This document shows positions 58,851 to 64,000 of a stretch of 64,000 bases of DNA, piece after piece. The notes below the pieces were generated by a model that saw only the letters and a program-made list of their open reading frames with translations, made no database searches and was not told the origin of the DNA. The stretch covers positions 46,280 through 110,279 of the forward strand of contig PHDU01000005.1 of NCBI GenBank assembly GCA_002842755.1, written 5' to 3'. The stretch comes from Bacteroidetes bacterium HGW-Bacteroidetes-1 (GTDB lineage: Bacteria > Bacteroidota > Bacteroidia > Bacteroidales > F082). A program made the translations under genes and the position numbers. Position 1 is the stretch's first letter; every line of letters begins with the position of its first letter.

Positions 58851-59741
58851 TTATTTTTTACCTTCCCTTCGAAGCCATTCCTGAACATACCAGAGCTGAC
58901 CACAACCGCCCCCAATGTCATCCTGACCAGCAGGGTTAAAGGTTCGCACATTGTAACCATTCTCTAAGAATTTATCTGACACCTTTTTGATTGTTTCAAG
59001 GTTACGGAATCCAGCATCCTTCATGGTTTCATCGGATGAGCAAATTACACTTAATGTAATGTTGAATACTCTCGGTGAGAACAAATCCATGAGCCTGTTT
59101 ATATCTTCGTCACTATGATTATCTTCAGAGATACAGTAGTTTATATAAACAGGTCTATTCGTTGTATGATTCCAGATGATACCATAATCTCTAATCTCTC
59201 TGAGAGAATATTTCGGCTCGTAAGGTATCAGTTTATTACGTCGTTCATCATTGGCTTCATGGATTGAAAACTGCAAACCAATTTTATGAATATATTGGCT
59301 CAAACCAAGAAACGTGTGTAACGATTTTGGGTTTTTTGGCATCATTGTTGAAACAAGCAATTCGGCATTCCGAAAATGTGTGTTTAATTCAATTATCGCG
59401 CCTCGTAGCGCGTCCATATTAAGCATCGGCTCCCCCATACTCATGAACATTATTTGGAAACGTTCAGAGGCCGTGTTTACATCTTCAATGTTCATATCAT
59501 GAAGACAATAGTGAACCTGTTTGACAATTTCATCACTTGTTAGATTGCGTATGAACTTATTACCGGTGCCACAGAACTTACAACCCACAGGACATCCGCT
59601 TTGTACACTTACACAAAGAACTGTTAGTTTATTAAAACTTTCATATTTGTATAATACAGCTTCAGCAATTGCATCACCGAAGTCGAATACATATTTCCAG
59701 ACATTACCTTCTGAACTGTCGAATCGTTTTACATCGTTCAT
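58851..59741 (-). CDS. RlmN/Cfr-type radical SAM RNA methyltransferase, 296 aa
   Basis: The radical SAM cluster is C50, C54, C57 in GCPVGCKFCGTG. C43, seven residues before C50, corresponds to the resolving cysteine of RlmN (E. coli C118), and C280 in GGGCGQLW to the methyl-carrying cysteine (C355, ACGQL). FMSMGEPMLN is the family MGEP motif. The N-terminal RNA-recognition domain of about 90 residues in E. coli RlmN is almost absent: only about 40 residues precede C43. Known members methylate A2503 of 23S rRNA (C2 or C8) and adenine 37 of tRNA. Here target and position are open. Confidence 0.85.
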   Translation of the reverse strand: MNDVKRFDSSEGNVWKYVFDFGDAIAEAVLYKYESFNKLTVLCVSVQSGCPVGCKFCGTGNKFIRNLTSDEIVKQVHYCLHDMNIEDVNTASERFQIMFMSMGEPMLNMDALRGAIIELNTHFRNAELLVSTMMPKNPKSLHTFLGLSQYIHKIGLQFSIHEANDERRNKLIPYEPKYSLREIRDYGIIWNHTTNRPVYINYCISEDNHSDEDINRLMDLFSPRVFNITLSVICSSDETMKDAGFRNLETIKKVSDKFLENGYNVRTFNPAGQDDIGGGCGQLWYVQEWLRREGKK

Positions 59742-60082
59742 TTCTTCTTACCTTTCTTCTCCAAAATAACAGCAGCTTCCCTATCTTCATAGCCAAGCAA
59801 GAAAGATTCTTCGTATACAGTTATTATTTCCGCTCTATGTTTACCCGGTTCTTTCTCGTTTTCGCTCTGGATTGTGAAAACGAGCTTTCTCAACAGAAGG
59901 TCGTGTTCTGGCCCTGCCTCTATAGTAAAGCAATAACCACTCTGGTAATCACCAACTGGCGAACCTTTTACACATGGAAATTGCGTGTGGTCTTTACCAA
60001 GCGATAGAGAATACATGAGATATTGTGTATCATGACCTGTGTGACACTTAACCAATGTATAACGAATTTTTCTTTCTGGCAT
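59738..60082 (-). CDS. Hypothetical protein, 114 aa
   Basis: Coupled by ATGA to the radical SAM gene. MPERKIRYTLVKCHTGHDTQ leads a beta-rich chain ending with a basic tail (ILEKKGKKK). It might be an accessory of the radical SAM enzyme, for example an RNA-binding part replacing its missing N-terminal domain, but nothing beyond position supports this. Confidence 0.6.
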   Translation of the reverse strand: MPERKIRYTLVKCHTGHDTQYLMYSLSLGKDHTQFPCVKGSPVGDYQSGYCFTIEAGPEHDLLLRKLVFTIQSENEKEPGKHRAEIITVYEESFLLGYEDREAAVILEKKGKKK

Positions 60083-60099
60083 GTTTATATACCTTCCTT

Positions 60100-60324
60100 T
60101 TACTGAATGATTCTATAGACTTCATTGCCGCTTGCTTTGGCGTTAATAATACCATCGAAGATATTACCAGCTATGGTTGCCGTTTCACAGTCGATATTTT
60201 TGTAATTCTCATCATTGAAGATGATTGAAATCCGCGTTCCATTCCTGACTATATATCTAACATTTGTTAAGATAACCGAGAAGTCACAACCACGCTCTTT
60301 GAAAACTACCATTGTATCTTTCAT
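60100..60324 (-). CDS. Hypothetical protein, 74 aa
   Basis: A short alpha/beta protein (MKDTMVVFKERGCDFSVILT, then YKNIDCETATIAGNIFDGII). It directly follows the second initiator-like gene in the operon and has an AGG-type site before the ATG. No family recognised. Confidence 0.57.
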   Translation of the reverse strand: MKDTMVVFKERGCDFSVILTNVRYIVRNGTRISIIFNDENYKNIDCETATIAGNIFDGIINAKASGNEVYRIIQ

Positions 60325-60326
60325 AT

Positions 60327-60956
60327 TTAACCTCTTTTTTGTGGGGTTTTGAATAAAAATGATGTAATATAACGATTGTCGTTTTTATCATATATTTTTT
60401 CAACATTTACCAACAATCCCATCTTCATAAATTTTGTAAGAATCGGGTTTATATAAACATCGTTAAGCTCTTTTGTACTTATTGGTTTGTTTAAGTACGT
60501 TTTTAACAATTTTGTTTCAATTTGTCGTTCAGTTTCTTCAAAAAACCATGTATGCAACCACAATACAAGCCTAAGCTCGGATAACGCCGTAAATATTGAA
60601 AATATTGTCTCATCGACTGTTGTAGAACCACCACGCTTCAACATATTAAATGTTTCTTTGTTGAATTTAATGTTATAAACTAAACCATCTCTTGTTATCT
60701 CTTCGAACAAAACATATTTTTCTTCTGCTTTGTCGTGGTATTTATCACAGATTATTTTCTTACAAACCAATTGTTTTGAAACTACAAGAAAGTGATCTTG
60801 AATCGTGCTTGTCATTATGGGGTGTTTGTATATATCGGCTTTACCTATTTTACATTCAGGCTCTTTACAAATGTCCAATAGGATGATGCTTAAAATTAGT
60901 TCGCTTTTGTTGAGTTTCGGGCTTATTCTTGTTATCAGTCTTGTTGGTACGTTCAT
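60327..60956 (-). CDS. Rep_3-like replication initiator paralogue, 209 aa
   Basis: Same layout as the gene at 60953: start with NVPTRLITRISPKLNKSELI, a segment VYNIKFNKETFNMLKRGGST, then SIFTALSELRLVLWLHTWFF, ending with a winged-helix-like KELNDVYINPILTKFMKMGL. In Rep_3 (RepB/RepE) initiators the matching pattern is 'F-x-Y-x-x-L-x-S-x-Y-x-I-R-L-Y-E-x-L'. It is shorter than usual two-domain initiators (about 250-330) so may be one winged-helix pair. Coupled by ATGA. It could modulate copy number or initiate together with its partner. Confidence 0.5.
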   Translation of the reverse strand: MNVPTRLITRISPKLNKSELILSIILLDICKEPECKIGKADIYKHPIMTSTIQDHFLVVSKQLVCKKIICDKYHDKAEEKYVLFEEITRDGLVYNIKFNKETFNMLKRGGSTTVDETIFSIFTALSELRLVLWLHTWFFEETERQIETKLLKTYLNKPISTKELNDVYINPILTKFMKMGLLVNVEKIYDKNDNRYITSFLFKTPQKRG

Positions 60957-61615
60957 AGGTTACCCCTTTCGCTTGAATCAAATACATCGAACGTTAGTTT
61001 TTGTATCAGTCTGTTGTCTTTGTCGTCTTTGTGTTTTGCCATTTTTATTAAAATCTCCATTTGTTTTAATTCTTTTATAAATTTGTTTATATACAATTTG
61101 AAAAATTGTGCAGTATCTAAATACTGAATATTGAGATACCACCGCAACCATTTTATGTAACAATCAAATTCATCGCCCCAGATTTTCATCAGGCAATAGA
61201 ATTTTATACATTTATAAGTTTTCAGTTTATTAAGAATGTCTAAATAAATTAAACTGAATGACCCACCGGTTTCAAATATCTCTCTTACCGTTGGACTGAT
61301 TTTTATTTCATAACCAGCTTTTGTTTTTTCAATTGTTTCAAAAAGTACAACGGTTGGACTTTTATTAGAATCACATATTATTTTTCGTCCAGCCAAATTA
61401 CCAATAATTATATTGCTATGATATTTAATTGTCTGTGTCGCTATTTCATTTTTGGTTATAGCGGTTGGACGAATTGTTATTTCCAGTTTATCCCTGTTGA
61501 AGTCAGCCATAAACACATTAATGAATAGAAGACAGACAAGATATTCATTCTTGTTTAATGATGGGTCGATATTCATTAATATTTTGTTTGGGATTTTTAA
61601 GAAGGTTAGTTGCAT
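60953..61615 (-). CDS. Rep_3-like replication initiator, 220 aa
   Basis: The N-terminal LTFLKIPNKILMNIDPSLNK, central GYEIKISPTVREIFETGGSF and YLDILNKLKTYKCIKFYCLM match the winged-helix 1 layout of Rep_3 initiators (line up with 'LxSxYSIRLYExL'). The second half is helical with FKLYINKFIKELKQMEILIK. Its start lies 105 bases from four 21-bp iterons, as in iteron plasmids where Rep binds repeats and represses its own promoter. The promoter at 61648 lies between. A basic role in theta replication is inferred; sequence similarity is weak. Confidence 0.58.
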   Translation of the reverse strand: MQLTFLKIPNKILMNIDPSLNKNEYLVCLLFINVFMADFNRDKLEITIRPTAITKNEIATQTIKYHSNIIIGNLAGRKIICDSNKSPTVVLFETIEKTKAGYEIKISPTVREIFETGGSFSLIYLDILNKLKTYKCIKFYCLMKIWGDEFDCYIKWLRWYLNIQYLDTAQFFKLYINKFIKELKQMEILIKMAKHKDDKDNRLIQKLTFDVFDSSERGNL

Positions 61616-61647
61616 TTAAAGTTCGTTGTTTTCAGGATTCTATAGGA

Positions 61648-61676
61648 ATAATATCATATAATTCTCATTAAGTCAA
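61648..61676 (-). promoter_or_regulatory. Promoter of the initiator/accessory operon
   Basis: On the minus strand TTGACT (61676-61671), 17-base spacer, TATTAT (61653-61648). It is 44 bases from the nearest iteron, so Rep bound to the iterons could influence it. Confidence 0.72.
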
Positions 61677-61719
61677 TAAATATTTCTTTTGTGGTTTTTG
61701 TGTTTCTCAGATTTAAAAG

Positions 61720-61819
61720 TAGATTTTTTACACCCTATATTATAGATTTTTTACACCCTATATCTCGTAAAAAAGTAGATTTTTTACACCCTATATTATA
61801 GATTTTTTACACCATATAA
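61720..61819. repeat. Four 21-bp iterons upstream of the rep genes
   Basis: Direct repeats TAGATTTTTTACACCCTATA begin at 61720, 61743, 61776 and 61799; the first three are identical and the last differs at one or two bases (ACCATATA). Start-to-start distances are 23, 33 and 23 bp, close to two, three and two helical turns, so all copies face the same side of the helix. Confidence 0.88.
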
Positions 61820-61868
61820 TTCTTTGGGTTCACCAGTGTTAATCAGTGGTTACAGACCCCTTAAAAGA

Positions 61869-61900
61869 CTTTATCCAAGACTTACTTTATCTAAGACTTG
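61869..61900. repeat. 16-bp direct repeats resembling DnaA boxes
   Basis: CTTTATCCAAGACTTA (61869-61884) and CTTTATCTAAGACTTG (61885-61900) are adjacent. TTATCCAAG is close to the DnaA box TTATCCACA. A partial third AAGAC follows. They are 50 bp from the last iteron. Confidence 0.6.
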
Positions 61901-62452
61901 TCTCAAGACGTTTGGGTCAAGGAGAAAAATCGGTAAACAAGCTAAGAAAATTAGAAAACAGTTTCCAACCCAGAGGGTTTGCCATTAAAAAATTTTGTAA
62001 GACCATTTCACAATTTTATAAACAGAGAAACCACCATTTCACAAGGAAAAACGGGAAGCCAAGGTAAATACCAGTAAAAAACGAGTAGGGCGATTTTCAG
62101 AAACAGATAGGAATCCATTTGCAAATATCAATCAGGCTTGTATTTTCTTTTAAAATAGTCCAGCCGAAAATAAATAATTATTTATCTTATTATTAGATAT
62201 TTGGTAGGTTTTGGGCCGTTTTTACAAATTTTAGAGAAATATTACAATAATTTTTGGGTTTTTAATATTTAACAAATTGCTTAGAATTTTTGGAAATCAC
62301 CACATTATCTGCTTGGTTACATTAGATACCTGAATGATCATCTGCTTGAATCTTTACCTTATAGTTATTTACAGCAAATTTATATTGAATAATTAGCGTT
62401 ACGTCTAAGTAACCCTCTATGGTACTACCCCACCCAAAAAAATTTTTGGAAA

Positions 62453-62500
62453 TGGCATGATTCTTGCTAGAGATTTTTTTCCCTAGCAAAAACTATGCCA
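62453..62500. repeat. 18-bp imperfect palindrome at the end of the origin-like region
   Basis: TGGCATGATTCTTGCTAG at 62453-62470 matches the complement of 62483-62500 except for a few central bases, around a 12-nt loop. Could be a protein-binding site, a replication element or a weak terminator. Confidence 0.7.
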
Positions 62501-62519
62501 AGTCACAAAAAGTTTTTGA

Positions 62520-62556
62520 ATGCACGCGGTACACCGATTGAATGTACCGCGTGCAT
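62520..62556. terminator. Terminator-like hairpin after the 210-aa gene
   Basis: ATGCACGCGGTACA and its complement give a perfect 14-bp, GC-richer stem with a 9-nt loop, followed on the minus strand by TTCAAAAACTTTTT. It closes the unit at 62602-63564. Confidence 0.82.
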
Positions 62557-62601
62557 AACAATCATTTAAAGAATATCAGAAGAATAATGATAATGTACAT
62601 G

Positions 62602-63234
62602 TTATGCACCTGCTTTATCAGCAGCAGCAGCAGGTACAACGGGCTGGCATGACATGCCGATATTAAGAGCGACCGCCTTGTACATTTCGTTAATGATTTT
62701 TTCTGCCTGTGTGTTGTCGGTTGTACACGCCTTGCCAGTTTTGCTAGAATTTGGTTTGAACCATGAAACAACATCTTGTACCTTGCTGGCAATATCTGCC
62801 AGAGAATTAAAGTCGTCTGTTTTGAACGGTTCAACGCTGTACGAAACAGCCTCAGGGTTCGGTACAGTTTTTGTACCCTGTTTAATGCGCTCTGGTACGA
62901 TATCGCCTGTTGCATTGCGGTACACCTTGCACGCCGAAACAACGTCTTTTAACAATGCGTGCTGGAAAGCATTGATTTTAATGCTTTCGTTGCCAGTTCT
63001 GGCAACATGTACAGGTTTCAAAGCTGCTAGTGCCTTTTCTGCAACGTCTTGCGGAATTCCAGCCGCGATTAGAGCGGCAAGCTGCGTTTGATAGTGCTTT
63101 TCAGCGGCTGCAGCCTTGGCAGCCTGTTTCTGTTCGCTTGTCATTGCCTGTTCGTTAGCTGCCTTTGCCTTTGCAGGTACATTGCTGGTCTGTGCGGTCT
63201 TGTTAGAGGCTGGTTTGTTGTTCTGCTTAGTCAT
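62602..63234 (-). CDS. Alanine-rich hypothetical protein, 210 aa
   Basis: The first 70 residues are low-complexity (A, K, Q, N, T) and probably disordered; a domain follows with LAALIAAGIPQDVAEKALAA, SIKINAFQHALLKDVVSACK and SLADIASKVQDVVSWFKPNS. Codon and base composition are noticeably more GC-rich than in the rest of the window. AAAGGA precedes the ATG. It and the next gene may come from another element or belong to a separate replication/partition unit. No family recognised. Confidence 0.68.
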   Translation of the reverse strand: MTKQNNKPASNKTAQTSNVPAKAKAANEQAMTSEQKQAAKAAAAEKHYQTQLAALIAAGIPQDVAEKALAALKPVHVARTGNESIKINAFQHALLKDVVSACKVYRNATGDIVPERIKQGTKTVPNPEAVSYSVEPFKTDDFNSLADIASKVQDVVSWFKPNSSKTGKACTTDNTQAEKIINEMYKAVALNIGMSCQPVVPAAAADKAGA

Positions 63235-63269
63235 GTTAGTTTTCCTTTGGCCTTATGGCCTGTTAATTT

Positions 63270-63290
63270 GCCTGCTCATAATGAGCAGGC
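63270..63290. terminator. Short perfect hairpin between the last two genes
   Basis: GCCTGCTCAT and ATGAGCAGGC flank a single A; a 10-bp palindrome that may be a processing or weak termination site, without T run on the minus strand. Confidence 0.55.
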
Positions 63291-63306
63291 GTGTTAGAAC
63301 ACTATG

Positions 63307-63564
63307 TTAAAATGTTTTGCTCATTAAATGACATTTAATAGAGCTTTTAAGAGTCTCGAACCAACAAGGACTAACGGCGGTGCCGGTTAAAGACTGCATA
63401 AGCTGTCTGTCTTTTAACAAGTCTTCGTTAAAAGACTTGTCGGCAACCTGCCTTATCACCGTTGCCGGTGAATAAGTTTGCCTGATATAGCTTGCCATAT
63501 CAGGATTGCTTCGCAGCTCACGTTCAACCTCTTTAAATGTCTGTTTGCTAGTCTGTCTTGTCAT
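63307..63564 (-). CDS. Hypothetical protein, 85 aa
   Basis: MTRQTSKQTFKEVERELRSN starts much like the 210-residue protein's T/K/Q-rich head. AGGTGAG lies before the ATG. The chain is alpha-helical with AVSPCWFETLKSSIKCHLMS at the end. It is the first gene of a two-gene unit preceded by a palindrome-rich leader. Unknown function; a DNA-binding or copy-control role is possible given the leader. Confidence 0.6.
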   Translation of the reverse strand: MTRQTSKQTFKEVERELRSNPDMASYIRQTYSPATVIRQVADKSFNEDLLKDRQLMQSLTGTAVSPCWFETLKSSIKCHLMSKTF

Positions 63565-63668
63565 GTTCTCACCTCATTAGTTTAAATTTGCCGCCAAAAA
63601 CGGCGAACAAACTCATATATGCAAGCCTTGTGCCATGTTTTAAAAATTAACAATTTGCCTTTAAAAAC

Positions 63669-63694
63669 GGCTTGGTTAAGCCAAAGTTTTTTTT
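63669..63694 (+). terminator. Plus-strand hairpin with T run
   Basis: GGCTT and AAGCC around a 4-nt loop, then AAAG and eight T. A weak stem, but the T tract suits a terminator of a plus-strand RNA, possibly an antisense transcript. Confidence 0.4.
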
Positions 63695-63703
63695 GCTAGT
63701 CTC

Positions 63704-63744
63704 TGGCAAGCTTGCCAATTCACCAAAGCAGTGTACTAGTACAC
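63704..63744. repeat. Pair of perfect 14-bp palindromes
   Basis: TGGCAAGCTTGCCA (63704-63717) and GTGTACTAGTACAC (63731-63744), centres 27 bp apart. They are fully symmetric like operators of dimeric regulators, but differ from each other in sequence. Confidence 0.75.
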
Positions 63745-63815
63745 CTTAAACGCTGATTAACAAGGCATGAGAGAGAGACACAAAATAAAAGTAAGACAAA
63801 ATAATATATTTCAAA

Positions 63816-63885
63816 TGTGCAAAAAATAAGCATAAATGGTTAAAAAATGCACAGAGCTGTGCAAAAAATAAGCATAAATGGTTAA
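63816..63885. repeat. Two 28-bp direct repeats around a palindrome
   Basis: 63816-63843 and 63858-63885 are identical (TGTGCAAAAAATAAGCATAA and on to GGTTAA) at a 42-bp offset, four helical turns. Between them TGCACAGAGCTGTGCA (63848-63863) is an inverted repeat that shares bases with the second copy. Confidence 0.85.
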
Positions 63886-63900
63886 TAAGTGAACAAATCG

Positions 63901-64000
63901 CCTATTTAATGCTATTTAATGCTATTTAATGCTATTTAATGCTATTTAATGCTATTTAATGCTATTTAATGCTATTTAATGCTATTTAATGCTATTTAAT
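63901..64000. repeat. Array of 10-bp repeats (GCTATTTAAT) to the window edge
   Basis: One variant unit (CCTATTTAAT) is followed by nine perfect GCTATTTAAT units with no spacers, reaching base 64000, so the array may go on beyond it. Short, contiguous AT-rich repeats of this kind occur at plasmid origins or partition sites, and also where assemblies break. Confidence 0.9.

Larger units (their letters stand above)
61616..62519. other. Noncoding origin-like region
   Basis: No convincing gene lies here; a 73-codon frame at 61846-62067 overlaps repeats and lacks good coding signs. Contents: the rep promoter, four iterons (61720-61819), DnaA-box-like direct repeats (61869-61900), an AT-rich tract (about 62150-62310) suited to strand opening, and a palindrome (62453-62500). 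This is the standard composition of an iteron-type origin. Confidence 0.65.
63565..63815. promoter_or_regulatory. Leader packed with palindromes
   Basis: In 250 bp lie GCCGCCAAAAACGGCG, GGCTTGGTTAAGCC with a T8 run, and two perfect 14-bp palindromes. The region probably holds the promoter and operator sites of the 85-residue gene, but no clean -35/-10 pair could be fixed. Confidence 0.5.

Noticed and set aside
61846..62067. 73-codon plus-strand frame in the origin region
   Set aside because: GTG start, no clear ribosome site, lies over direct repeats and has no domain; better explained as origin DNA.
63901..64000. CRISPR array
   Set aside because: Units are 10 bp with no spacers; a CRISPR needs longer repeats and unique spacers.
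1..64000. Stop codon reassignment
   Set aside because: Genes end at TAA, TGA and TAG alike, and no long gene is broken by one of them.
1..64000. tRNA genes
   Set aside because: No cloverleaf with the TTCGA-type loop and matching acceptor was noticed by eye; a tRNA search tool was not available, so absence is provisional.

Overview
The window is part of a tailed-phage genome, most likely a phage-plasmid: a virus able to persist as an extrachromosomal replicon. DNA is AT-rich, genes are tightly packed with many ATGA stop/start overlaps, and all three stop codons end genes, so the standard bacterial code applies. Promoters match the sigma-70 pattern (TTGACA, spacer of 16-18, TATAAT-like) and ribosome sites are AGGAG-like. 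A class III (oxygen-sensitive) ribonucleotide reductase points to a host that grows without oxygen, at least at times. The host cannot be named from sequence alone.

Layout. (1) 1-38,964, minus strand, read right to left: packaging (large terminase with a mini-intein, portal), head assembly (MuF-like protein with a large intein, protease fused to scaffold with an internal scaffold start, T4 gp23-like capsid protein), a methyltransferase and two GT9-type sugar transferases, neck proteins, tail tube, tail chaperones G and G-T joined by a programmed -1 frameshift, a 2,493-residue tape measure, distal tail protein, a 1,957-residue cysteine-rich tail tip/fibre, baseplate-like small proteins, a collagen-like/C1q-like fibre, another GT9 enzyme, and a lysis cassette. 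The head is T4-like but the tail has no sheath, so the particle is probably a siphovirus with a long flexible tail. (2) 38,980-49,417, plus strand, from a strong promoter: NTP-pyrophosphatase-like protein, ThyX, HD hydrolase, NrdD, NrdG and dUTPase, then rIIA- and rIIB-like proteins, a macro-domain protein and a DNA adenine methyltransferase. (3) 49,593-61,615, minus strand: mostly small accessory genes, many with zinc ribbons, plus a von Willebrand A protein beside an RNA ligase, a HAD phosphatase, regulators, a metallophosphoesterase, an RlmN/Cfr-type radical SAM enzyme, and two related Rep_3-like initiators at the operon head. (4) 61,616-62,519: noncoding origin candidate with four 21-bp iterons at helically phased spacing, DnaA-box-like repeats, an AT-rich tract and a palindrome. 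(5) 62,520-64,000: two alanine- or threonine-rich genes of different base composition, a nest of perfect palindromes, two 28-bp direct repeats and an array of 10-bp repeats running to the window edge.

How the parts work together. Rep proteins and iterons would keep the genome as a plasmid. The plus-strand block makes deoxynucleotides for replication and modifies DNA. The accessory block carries RNA repair and ribosome-modification candidates. The minus-strand block builds and releases virions. Several late units have their own promoter and hairpin terminator, which lets each section be tuned separately.
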